The position numbers and the translations under genes are program-made. The notes under the pieces are model-generated. The model saw only the letters and a program-made list of their open reading frames with translations, had not been told where the DNA came from and ran no database searches. DNA of 64,000 bases from Piper betle (taxonomy: Eukaryota > Streptophyta > Magnoliopsida > Piperales > Piperaceae), in the NCBI GenBank assembly GCA_033002965.1, contig JAURVB010013631.1:1-64000 (forward strand), given 5' to 3'. The stretch's first letter is position 1. Every line of letters starts with the position of its first letter. Shown one piece after another: positions 49,555 through 59,853 of this stretch.

Positions 49555-49588
49555 TTATTTATTTATTTATTTTTTCCAGGTCTTTACA
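48049..49588 (-). repeat. 5' LTR of the full-length F1
   Basis: Near-identical to 41586-43132. It carries the promoter side (TATA-like TTTTATAAGG, minus strand, about 49239-49248) upstream of array C (48450-48970), so the array should be in the transcript leader. A longer AT run (about 49520-49551) is the main length difference inside it. Confidence 0.95.
49239..49248 (-). promoter_or_regulatory. Candidate TATA box of the full-length F1
   Basis: TTTTATAAGG on the minus strand, about 340 bases into the 5' LTR, conserved in both LTRs and in the copy at 4881-4890. Assigned by motif and position only. Confidence 0.5.
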
Positions 49589-49593
49589 AGTCC

Positions 49594-50210
49594 ACCGTGC
49601 CACTATAAAATATTGGGCTGATGGGTCAGTCCATCGTGCCCCTATTGGCCGATGGGTTCATTCCATCGTGCCCCTTATTATGTTGTAGTTTTATTCGCTG
49701 ATGGGTTAGTCCACCGTGCCACTATAAAATATTGGGCCGATGAGTCAGTCCATCGTGCCCTATTAACCGATGGGTTCATTCCATCGTACCCCCTATTATG
49801 TTGTAGTCCTATTGGCTGATGGGTTAGTCCACCGTGCCACTATAAAATATTGGGCCGATGGGTCAGTCCATCGTGCCCCTATTGGCCGATGGGTTCATTC
49901 CATCGTACCCCCTATTATGTTATAGTTCAATTGGCTAATGGGTTAGTCCACCGTGCCACTATAAAATATTGGGCCGATGGGTCAGTCCATCGTGCCCCCT
50001 ATTGGCCGATTGGTTCATTCCATCGTACCCCCTATTATGTTGTGCCGATGGGTCCATTCCACCGTACCCCTATTGGCCGATGGGTCCATTCCACCATACC
50101 ACTTATTAGGTTGAGCCGATGGGTCCATTCCACCATACCCCCCTATGGGCCGATGGGTCCATTCCACCATACCACTGTATTAGGTTGAGCCGATGGGTCC
50201 ATTCTTGAAA
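49594..50210 (-). repeat. Hairpin tandem array B (about 33-bp units, 115-120 bp higher-order repeat)
   Basis: Units such as CGATGGGTCAGTCCATCG and CGATGGGTTCATTCCATCG, separated by TGCCCCTATTGGC-like spacers. It includes a higher-order repeat containing CACTATAAAATATTGGGC, about four copies. The left edge (41565-41585) lies beyond the inserted F1 element. Stem pair CGATGG/CCATCG; some right arms are CCACCG, which would pair by G-U wobble in the minus-strand transcript. The frame 49850-50188 is a translation of this repeat. Confidence 0.85.
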
Positions 50211-50791
50211 CTAGTCAAACGTGAATTTCATATCTGCCATCTAATTTGCAACCATACAATATCTCAACACCCAAAGACCTATTGCAATTTATACCAAAAA
50301 GTTCCAGCAACTTAGCAAGGTATTTCTAATGAATTTATGCGTTGCAACCATGCATGTAAGAGTTCTAATGGAAAAGAAACTAAGAAGAAGTATGAAATAC
50401 TTACACCATAATGGAAAGGCACTGGAGAGGAGGCAAGAAGGAGTGGACTGCCTTTTCTCCCTAACCCCCTCCTATATATATATATATGCTTCAACGAGTT
50501 CCTCAATTAAATTCTCACATTTATTCATGTATAGGTATTCCCTAGGTTCAACGAGTCCCTTTATTAAATTCTCTTACCCCATCATCCATTCGTGAATCAA
50601 TATTCGCTAGGTTGGGTTCGTCTTCCCTAATGCCAGAGTTTGGCCTTACGTCTTCTCTAAGGTTAGGGTTTGGCTTTACGTTGAACCGTGATCGGTCTAC
50701 TTGATAACCAACCATATCCATTCATCGAAAATAATATTTCATAATAATTAGGTTCAAGTTTTGTAATAAAAATCATGGTTTCTACATGTTC

Positions 50792-51261
50792 GGAAGTGCC
50801 TGACTAGTTGATTGAACTAGAGTTACATAGGAGTCGTCTCTTAGACTCGTCATTGATTGGCTATTCCATAATCTAACCACCTATGGCAGAGTATAATTAT
50901 GATGATCTTTGAGGCATGTCCATGGACCTGCCCATATTTTTGAGTCACCCAATATCCTATACACAGTTTTATTTACCCACCATGACCCAGACATATATCC
51001 TTACATCACTACAGATAAAGACATGATGTCAGACTATGTGAGGATGAGACACCTCCTTATTAAGGCCCTAGAGCAGTATGACAAATTTTCTAGGAGAGAT
51101 CCCATCTCTTTCCATGTGATCAGATATGCCAAATAGAGCTAAGCTTTCACTTGAGCATTTTCATATTCATCCTTCTAGATATACTAGTCCTACCTTCAGT
51201 TTACTAGATAGTTGAGATGAGTAGATATTGAATAGCACACAGGCCACAGACCGGATGCAGA
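50792..51261 (+). mobile_element. F2-B interior 2, middle piece
   Basis: Matches the F2 interior at about 34890-35400 (for example GAGTCGTCTCTTAGACTCG). It ends at GCAGA, the target duplication of the F3 solo LTR. The 75-residue frame at 50909-51136 shows no domain. Confidence 0.7.
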
Positions 51262-52610
51262 TGTAACGACCCGCCCATTCTGAGCCACGAGCCAAGTGTT
51301 ACTATATGAAACTAAGTGTCTCATAAATTAATTTTTTATTAATTTTCAAGATTTTAAATAAATCCATAACAATATACAAATGCTCGAAATAATCTAAGCC
51401 TCATGAACGAAACCAAAATCCCACTGCCATGCAAACAATCTCGAGAAAATAGTAGTCCAATCAATAATAGAGTCCTCCAGTTGTCTCGACTATACCCATC
51501 CTTCCATTCTCATACATGCGGAGGCAATTCTGCGTTAGTGAAAAAACACTAAGTCGTATAATTACAAGAAATAATTAATATATTCCACAACATCTGAATT
51601 ACATCTTTCAGTGGTTATGAGCCTATGCTGAGCTCTTAATAAGATGGGAGGGTGGCCGCCCATCCAACTACATTCCCATCTATGCGTACACACGGTACGT
51701 AACCCTTGGCCTGTAGCTACTGATATTTACCATTGACTCACCCTCTCGGTATCACAAGTGCATAATGAGCCGTCTTGTGCCACTGCGCCCTGTCACCCCT
51801 TTCGGCATGGGGGCAGGTATTTAATCTTTCATGGGGTGCTGCCTTGTGTCAGATCGAGTCAATTCATTGACCCTGGTTGCGCTCGATGCATGGTGGTCGA
51901 ATATGAATTCAAGTCGACCAAGACACCCACATAGTAATTTTTTTAAGGATGCTGACCTATGTTGGACTGAGCCAATTCTTTGACCTGGTTGCGCTCGGTG
52001 CATGGTGATCGAATATGGAGTCAGGCTAACCAAGACTTCCAAATCGAAATATATAACATTTTGAGTAATTATGCAGACTTGGTATTGTGATGAAGACCCC
52101 GCAACTATGACGCACGATCCTAAAGCCTTCCCTTTGTGAGTCAAATATGCTCACAAACTATACAAAGGATGTTTTATTTAACATCAACAGAACTCTGCTT
52201 TATATAGAAGAATATATGTAGAATTTAAGAAGTCACTACATTAAATTTTATTAATATGTGTGAAATTTAAGAAGGTACTACATTAATTTTTATAGAAAAG
52301 AACGCAATCACAAATAATTATATTAAATACCAACAATTTGTTTGATAATGAAAAATCAAAAACTTGTTATTTACTTAATGTGAATGAATGTTAAATCGCA
52401 CTCATAACTCCCAATCCCAAAAATTCAATAAACAAAATTTATTTAAATCCATTCATAAATATCATTGTACTGATATGATAAAGGTCAATATTGATTCTTA
52501 AGAATAATATTTAGTTAAATATTATTTATGGTTTGTTCTTAAGATTTACAAAACCCTAAATAAAATAGCCTGATTATTATTATTATTATTATTATTTTCA
52601 GGGTTTTACA
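51262..52610 (-). mobile_element. F3 solo LTR
   Basis: From TGTAACGACCCGCCC to CAGGGTTTTACA, flanked by GCAGA (51257-51261) and ACAGA (52611-52615), one mismatch. Homologous to 22732-24053. It holds two conserved boxes (about 51845-51930 and 51963-52035) and an (ATT)n run at about 52571-52597. Confidence 0.85.
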
Positions 52611-52615
52611 ACAGA

Positions 52616-53571
52616 CTCCATAGTTCTATGGAGAGTATGTTTTCATACTCCTTGAGACACGTTGTACATGTATACGTGTTCTTACCATCATTCCATCAGA
52701 GAGAGTCCCTTCAGTAGCAGTAAGTGATCGTATAGAAAGTTATAAGAGTCATAGCATACAGTAGAGTCATAGCAGTTGTCCTTATTCCATTATGGAATAG
52801 AGTGAGTAATTGATTTAGGACCGAGTTAGCTAGGATCTGGTGAGCAGTCTAGTTCCTCTTACAGGGACACTTGAGTGTTTGATGTAGACTGGTGATAGTA
52901 AAGCATAGAACTCATTAGCATATACCTTTACATGGTACTATAGTCTACCATATGCTAGCAGGACTTGTAGGACACCCTAGTATAGTCGTAGAACTTGGAG
53001 TAGAGTGCTGTATGGGTATACGTAGTTGGCCTATCGCATTAATGAGGATCAAGGAGACATGGGTAGATGTTAGGCCACATACCTTGCACCGATATAGTTT
53101 TTCCTAATGTAGATCTAGTACCTTGTGGTACTTTAGAGCACTTGCTCAACTGCCTAGTAGACCCTTAGGGGTGAGCTTAGGTTATTCCTGTCGAGGTCAT
53201 TGCATTTTAGTCTCCATAGTTGCAGTGACCTTAGGAGCTAGTCAAGCAAGACGACTCTAGCATGTTTGGTGAGTTCAGCCATATGATTATAGCATGTATG
53301 GTCACTCCAGTTCGATGATTCCAGCTTATAGGGCATGTTTAGCCGGATGAATCAACCATGTGTGGTCCTGTCCATCCAGATTAGTAAGGAACTAGTGATC
53401 TTCATCATTGTTCAATATTCCTGCTTCATATTGGTCTGTTTGGGCCATGTGCAGCTAGCTTTCGAGGGAGAGCTACTAGTTTGCCACTGAGAGGACATAT
53501 GCAGTTGATTCCTCTGATCACTATTGATGTGAGAAATTCTGAGGATGGAATTTTTATAAGGACGAGAGGTT
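52616..53571 (+). mobile_element. F2-B interior 2, right piece
   Basis: Collinear with about 35170-35894, ending in AATTTTTATAAGGACGAGAGGT, the purine-rich stretch before LTR 4. Non-coding. Confidence 0.7.
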
Positions 53572-56165
53572 GTAAAACCCCATTTTTGGGTTAGGGTTTT
53601 ACCCGATTTTAGTTTTGTCTAGTTTGGACAGTTTCGAATAGATTCGAGCCAACTCGAGCCAAAATAATTTTATGAATATGAGTATGAGGCCAAGATGGCC
53701 ATATGAGCATGTTGTTGAGGTTGAGTATACCTGATATGCATATAATAGTTCCAGTTATGATACAGTAGAGCATGAGTTATCAGTGCATACACGAGGTATA
53801 ATATGATTTTTTACGAGGTAGTCAGGATTTTAGGCCTAGATATAGGTTGATGCAAGGTAAAGTATCTATTTGGGATTTTTTGAGTATTTCATTTTCGCCC
53901 CCATGGCCCAGCTTGATTTAGTTTCGGGTTCAAGGCCCATTTACCTGTCTTGCCTCGATTCCCGCCTATAGAGTCAATTTCAAAAGTCGAGTTAGTTTCG
54001 AGTTCGGATGGTCCTCAATCCGAGCTTTCCGTCTATGTGTATATTCCATATACCCATAGGTAGACCCCACTAGGCCACTAAGTTGTCAAACACTCAGATC
54101 GTGCCATGTGGAAAAATCTGAGCCATCCAGTCGAACTTTGCATTCTCTATTTGAACTCGAGAGATTTCCCACATTTCAGAGCTTCACACCCTTTAGCGTC
54201 GCCACCACTTCGGCTCGCCACCAGCGTCACCCTGGCCATCCTCTAGCCACACCAATGGTACGGCCGAGACCATCTTGTGTCCGGCTACCAGTCCATACCC
54301 ACCATCGCCATCGGAGCAGCCACAGCACCCCCGACAATGGTGTTTTCAGTGTCATTTTCAACCACCGCTGCCGCCACCCTTTCGGGCTATTTTCTGGCGC
54401 TGACAAGCCACCGCTGGCCAATCCAACCACCCCCACAACTTTATCTTGCCCAGATCTACATTTTGAGAGAACCCACGACGACTGTCACGCCGCGATCGCC
54501 GCGATGATGTCACCGCACCTGACGGCAATCCGCCCCCTATTCCAACTATTTTTTGGCGGTCAAGTGGCTGTACTTCACAGGCCGTCACCACTATCACGTT
54601 CCTCGTCCTCTCCTATTTAGATTGCGACAAACGGCAACCTCTGCTGTGCCGCCATCAACGTTCTTTGGCGATGGGCACCGTTGCCCCCTTTTTAGGCCCG
54701 TTTACCCACCTACCCATGACCACGTCCTCCTACTACGTCCGCGTCCGCCCTCTACAACTGAGTCCGCCAGCCCACGACGGTGACCACCTTGTCATGCCGA
54801 GTCCGCCTGACCGTGCCTGAGTTCATGTCCCCTTAGTCAACCCAGCCCAATTTTCTGGTTAACCCAGACTAAGTTGCCTTAGTTCGGTTTGGTTTCGTTT
54901 AGCTTGGTTCGATCCGGTTCAGCCCGCTTTCGACTATTTTTCGACCAGTTTTTGTAATTCGAGAACTTCTATATTACTTTAGATGGATATTCACATGATT
55001 TAGCATGATTCAATGTTATGATGATTTTTCTTTATTTATCATTTTTATTTATTTATTTATTTATTTATTTTTATTTATATGTTTATCATATATGATGAAT
55101 GTTTACATGATTATTTGATATCATTAATATTGTATTTTCTAATGAATATTAGTCTTATTATGTTTATTAAATTATATATATATATATGTGTGTGTGTGTG
55201 TGCGTGTGTGCATTTATTTATTTATTTATTTATTTATTTGTATTTTATTATGTATTCTTCTATTGTATGACTATGATATTATTAATATTCATGATTAATA
55301 AGTATTAACTATTTGTTTGCTTGTTTGTTTATTTATTGAATTATTATATATATATATATTTATTTGTTTATATGTTTACTAATATGAGTATATATTGATA
55401 TTTACTCGTGCTTAACCATATATTTATATAGTATAATTATATTATTATTTCATGATTAGAATATTGTTCATGTTTATGTATTTATTATTTATCTAATTAT
55501 TTATGAGTATATAATGATTTTATGATTACAATATTATGTCTCGATTTTTGTGCCACGTGTTTAATTATAGGTTTGTTAGCATTGATTTCTTTATTGCAGT
55601 GTCTTGATGAAATGAGCGCACACCACGACCATGCATTATATAGAAACATTAGTATTTTACATAGCTGTGGTTTCTAATGTAGGCTTTGGAGTCCGAGCTC
55701 ACCGAATATGTGTAGATATACTTGGAGCTTGGACCACAGGTTCGTAGGACTCCTCTCTCAGCTTGACTGCTTGTGTGTCAAGTTTAATCGTATTTTATAT
55801 GTACGATAGCATCAGTGGCATTTTATTACATCCGTCCGATGTCGGGCCATTTAGTTTTGTTTTCTACATATGTTTAATAAGACAACAAGGATGAGATCCC
55901 TTGTTGGTTTTCGAACTAAAGCTCTAGAAATATATGGTAGAAGTTTCTTTCTTAAGCCTATTATATGAGTATGCAAATTTTATGGATTTGACGAATAAGA
56001 GAGTGAGCGGTATGGAGATATGTCTTCAATTCTCATGACACAAAAATGGTTGTTCGATCTATTTAATCTTACGAGTCGTACCGACTGATAACTTTAAACA
56101 TGACTTGACTCGAGCAGTAAAAATTCTAATTCGGTTCTTAGGTAAACCAAAATCGGGGTCGTACA
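53572..56165 (+). repeat. F2-B LTR 4 (complete, 2594 bp)
   Basis: TGTAAAACCCCATTTTTGGG to GGGGTCGTACA. It shows the full F2 LTR order: U3, GC-rich block (54110-54850), GGTTCGATCCGG-like repeats, ATTT-rich tract with a (TA)n(TG)n run at about 55171-55210, the ACCACGACCATGCAT block, and the end. Frames at 54108-54783 lie in the GC-rich block; they are Pro/His-rich and lack domains. Confidence 0.85.
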
Positions 56166-57156
56166 GGGTTGGTTCAGCGCATTCGGTTCGGTCTGGTTTA
56201 GCTCAGTTCATTTCGATTCAGCTTATTTAGTTGTGATGCATACTCACATGATTGTGCATGATTGAATGTTAAGATGATTTTCTTTATTTATTGTTTTATT
56301 TATTCATTTATTTATTCATTAATTATTATTTATTTATTTTTATTTGTTTATCATATATGATGAATGTTTACATGATTGTTTGTTATTTTTAATATTTTAT
56401 TAACTTATGAATATTAATCTTATTATGTATACTAAATTATATTTATTTACTTGTTTGTTATGTGTAGGTTATTATTTATTTGTATTTAATTATGTATTGT
56501 TATATTGTATGACTATGATATTATTAATATTTATTATTAATAAGTATTAATTATTTGTTTATTTATTTATTTATATTTTTATTAACACGAGAATATATGG
56601 ATATTTATTCGTGATTGCCTGTATATTTATATAGTATAATTAGATTATTATTTTATGATTAGAGTGTTGATCATGTTTATGTATTTATTATTTATCTAAT
56701 TATCTATGAGTGCATTTCCTTGTTTATTTATTATTTATTATAATTATGTCTTGATTTTTGTGTCACATGTTTAACTATAGGTTTGTTAGTACTGTTTGTT
56801 TTATTAGGATATATTGATGATATGAGCACATACCACGAGCATGCATTATATAAAGATGTAATTATTTTACTTAGTAGTGGATTCCAATGTAGGTTTTAGA
56901 GTCTGAGATCGGCTTTGACATGCAGATATGCTTGGAGCTTGGACCACAAGTCCGTAAGACTCTCCCTCTCCACTTAAGTCCATGCGTATAGAGTTTATTC
57001 GTGTTTTAGACGTAGGATGACTTCGGGCCATTTAGCCGTGTTTCTACACATGTTTAATAAAAGTATAAGGATGAGATACTTTTTGGCTTTCGAATTGAAG
57101 CTCAAGAAATATATGATATAAACATCTTCTTTAAACCTATTATATAAGTACGCGCC
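56166..57156 (+). repeat. F2-A LTR, second part
   Basis: GGGTT (56166-56170) repeats the target site, and the LTR then continues from where 27279 stopped. It is interrupted by an F3 solo LTR at 57157. Confidence 0.75.
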
Positions 57157-58407
57157 TATAAACCCCGAAAAAATAATCAGGTTATTTTATTTAAGGTCTT
57201 GTAAATCTTAGAACGAATTATAAATGATATTGAATTAAATTAATTCTTAAGAATCAATATCATAAATTATCAATTATAACCTTTAGAATATCGGTACAAT
57301 GGTATTTATGGGTAATTTTAAATAAGTTTTATTTATGAAATTTTTTGGAATGGGAATCTTGAGTGCAATTTGACACTCATTAGCTTTAACTCAATATTCA
57401 GTTTTTTAACTTTCCGTTATCACACAAATAATTGGTGTTTAATATATTTATATGTGATTACGTACTTTTCTATAAAATTTAATGTAGTTACTTCTTTAAT
57501 TCTATACTTATTCTTCTATATGAAGGAGAATTTTGTGGATGTTAGATAAGACATCATCTTGATAGTTTATGAACACATTTACCTCATAAAGGGAAGGCCT
57601 TATAGAGAAGTTTTATTTATATTAGGTCGTATGTCGTAGTCCTCATCAAAATTCTTGGTCTATATAATTACTCAAAATGTTTTATATTCTTATTTTGGAG
57701 TTTTTGTCAGCCTGAGCCTATATCCGATCACTTTGCACCGAGCGCAACCAGTATCAAAGAATTTACTCAGTCCGACAGAGGGCAGCACTGTTAAAATTCT
57801 TAAGAGATTAAATACCTGCTCTCATGCTGAAAGGGGTGACATGGCACAGTGGCATAAGACAACTCATTAATCACTTTTGATACCGAGAGGGTGAGTCAAT
57901 GGCAAATATCAGTAACTATAGGTGGTGGACCACGTAGCATGTGTACACATACATGGGATTATAGCTGGATGGGGGTAGCTGCCCCTCCCAGTATAATAAG
58001 AGCTCGACATAGGCTCATAATCACTAAAAGACTCAAATTCAAATGTTGTGGAATATATTAACTTGTTTCTTGTAATTATATGACTTAGTTTTCTATCACT
58101 AACGTGGAATTGCCTACACAGGTGTGAACATTATGGAATGATGGGCAAAGTCGGGACAACAAGAAGACTCTATTATTAGACTATTTTTTTCTTATATGTT
58201 GTTATACTTCTAGATTGTTTGCAAGGCAGTGGAATTTTGGTTCAGTTCATTGGGCTTAGATTATTCTTAGCATTTGTTATATTAAATTTTATGTCATGAG
58301 TTTATTTAAAATCATGAAAATTAATAGAAAATTAATTTATGAGACACTTAGTTTCATCTAGTAACATTTGGCTCCTCGTGGCTCGGAGCGGGCCAATAGT
58401 TACTACA
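57157..58407 (+). mobile_element. F3 solo LTR (+)
   Basis: It starts TATAAACCCCG (decayed TGTAAAACCC) and ends near GTTACTACA. It is the reverse complement match of the other F3 LTRs and carries one conserved box (about 57700-57785, reversed). The F2 LTR continues on both sides, but I could not find a convincing target duplication, so the ends are approximate. Confidence 0.7.
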
Positions 58408-58967
58408 CATTTTTACGAATTTCACAAATAAGAAAGTGAGTGGTATGGAGATATATATGGACCACACTCACTTAACTATTCCTTTTGCCACTCAAGTGTC
58501 GTGGCAGGTGTAATATGAAGGACATTAGGGCATAAGCGTTGCATGTATGAATGTGAATATTAGCGGTGCATGCGAGTCGACACTTGTTTAAGTATGTTTA
58601 CTTACTGCCAATGTGAGGCAATTCTAAAGTTTTATAAATTTTTGTGGGTAATAGAATACATATTTGCCATTTTGTATTTTTTATTTTTTGGACTAGTAAT
58701 ACTTGGTACTAACGTTGTCAAATAATATATACAGGTCCTTTAAATTCTGAGTCGACTTTGGTGCGAGGATAGATAAACACTACACACACTTGAGCTTAAC
58801 ACAATTAATTACTTTCTTACTTTTATTTATATTCAATGTGTTTTGACATGTATTTAATAATGTCTTCCATTCTCATGACACGAAGAAGGTTGTATCGATT
58901 TGTTTCATCGATCGAGGCAAGGTTGTATCGATTTGGTTCTAATATGAACCGAAATCAGGGTGTTACA
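58408..58967 (+). repeat. F2-A LTR, third part
   Basis: Matches the last 560 bases of F2 LTRs and ends CAGGGTGTTACA. A short stretch is repeated near 58905-58935 (AAGGTTGTATCGATTTG). Confidence 0.75.
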
Positions 58968-59853
58968 AATCAGTATCTGAGTCATGTCTTGGTCGATTGA
59001 GATGGAAGACTTTTGTTTTGAGCTAAGTGTGTGGAGCTGTCCTTAGCCAAGCCGACAGGTATTTCCTTTGGTATTTTCTTAGTATTTCAGACTTTTGCTC
59101 AATCTGAACTGAGCAATGCATGTTACAGTAATAGAAAGTAAGAGATGGATCTAAGATCATGATTTCAGTGGATGCCAGCATGGATCTCACTAGTATGTCA
59201 TGGTAGGCTCAAAGACACTTCTTTCCTTTTACCATGCGAGACATTTAGATAACATATGAGTGTCCACATGCTCAGTTATGTAAGGTTGAGTTATATGGTG
59301 ACCAGGAGTACTTAGGACTTTGGCAACCACATTGTAGCACTTGTCCTCCTTTCGCATGTCACCACATCATCCCTTCCTTGGGACATGGTATATATTGTGA
59401 GACAAAGTTATAAGAGATAACACAAGTAGGGAGCTTGAAGTATGGAGATACTTGATAGTTTCGTGGCATATGAGCATGGACCATTGAGTGCTTTAAATAG
59501 ATCTATTAGGCATAGTTTGAGGTCTATAGTAGGGAACATAGACCTTCAGATAGATGCTTGTGGATGAAGAATGTGGCTATGACAGTGGAGTCACTGAAGT
59601 ACTTGGAGCACAGATGAGAGTTTGGACAGGTTACTTGAAATGGACCACTTCTAAGAGATAGCACTGGATGAGGATGAGTAACGAGGGGGATCTACAGTGC
59701 CATGGACACTTCACTGCCTCCCACTCTTACACTAGTGTATGTTTGTCCTAAGAATATTGTTAACCAATCTTCAACAGACATAGTCATGAACATACCGAGG
59801 ATGAGTGAGATTACCTTTGACCGCGAATTTAGATGGTTGACCAGTTGTCACTC
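58968..59853 (+). mobile_element. F2-A interior, first part
   Basis: It begins AATCAGTATCTGAGTCATG (decayed initiator-Met primer site) and is collinear with 7765-8650 and 32576-33480. It is cut at 59854 by an F4 LTR, with CACTC (59849-59853) as the candidate left target site. The 66-residue frame at 59702-59902 spans that junction and is not a gene. Confidence 0.75.

Larger units (their letters stand above)
41586..49588 (-). mobile_element. Full-length F1 (Tekay/Del-like chromovirus), 8.0 kb
   Basis: 5' LTR 48049-49588 (1540 bp), primer site 48035-48046, one Gag-Pol ORF (43232-47869), a polypurine tract at about 43133-43146, and 3' LTR 41586-43132 (1547 bp). The perfect target duplication AGTCC lies at 41581-41585 and 49589-49593. 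By eye the LTRs differ by about 11 substitutions plus AT-run length changes, so insertion is recent. All parts needed for autonomous movement are present. Confidence 0.97.
41279..50786 (-). mobile_element. F1-type solo LTR (F1-e), host of the full-length F1 element
   Basis: The LTR pieces are 41279-41585 (terminus TGTAACAACCCGG) and 49594-50786 (other end ...GGTTTCTACA), together 1500 bp. They are flanked by the perfect target duplication TGTTC (41274-41278 and 50787-50791). It resembles the solo LTR at 17871-19155, including the sequence before its tandem array (ACATACCCATGTCGGGAT). The full-length F1 inserted into array B. Confidence 0.9.
27280..56165 (+). mobile_element. F2-B compound LARD-like element, inserted in the F2-A LTR
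   Basis: Layout: LTR 1 (27280-32575, minus a nested solo LTR = about 2615 bp), interior 1 (32576-35894), LTR 2 (35895-38712, 3' end missing), LTR 3 (38713-41087, 3' end missing), interior 2 (41088-53571, partial and carrying nested elements), LTR 4 (53572-56165, 2594 bp, complete). The interiors are non-coding. The outer ends are flanked by GGGAT/GGGTT. The double structure suggests a second F2 copy inserted into LTR 2, followed by recombination and deletion. Confidence 0.7.

Noticed and set aside
54108..54783. 170-residue and overlapping frames
   Set aside because: They sit in the GC-rich block of an F2 LTR. Equivalent blocks at 30250, 36430 and 39290 do not keep the same frame, so they are not protein-coding.
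57157..58407. Exact target duplication for this F3 solo LTR
   Set aside because: The flanks GCGCC and CATTT or ACACA do not match; the ends may have mutated, so no duplication is claimed.
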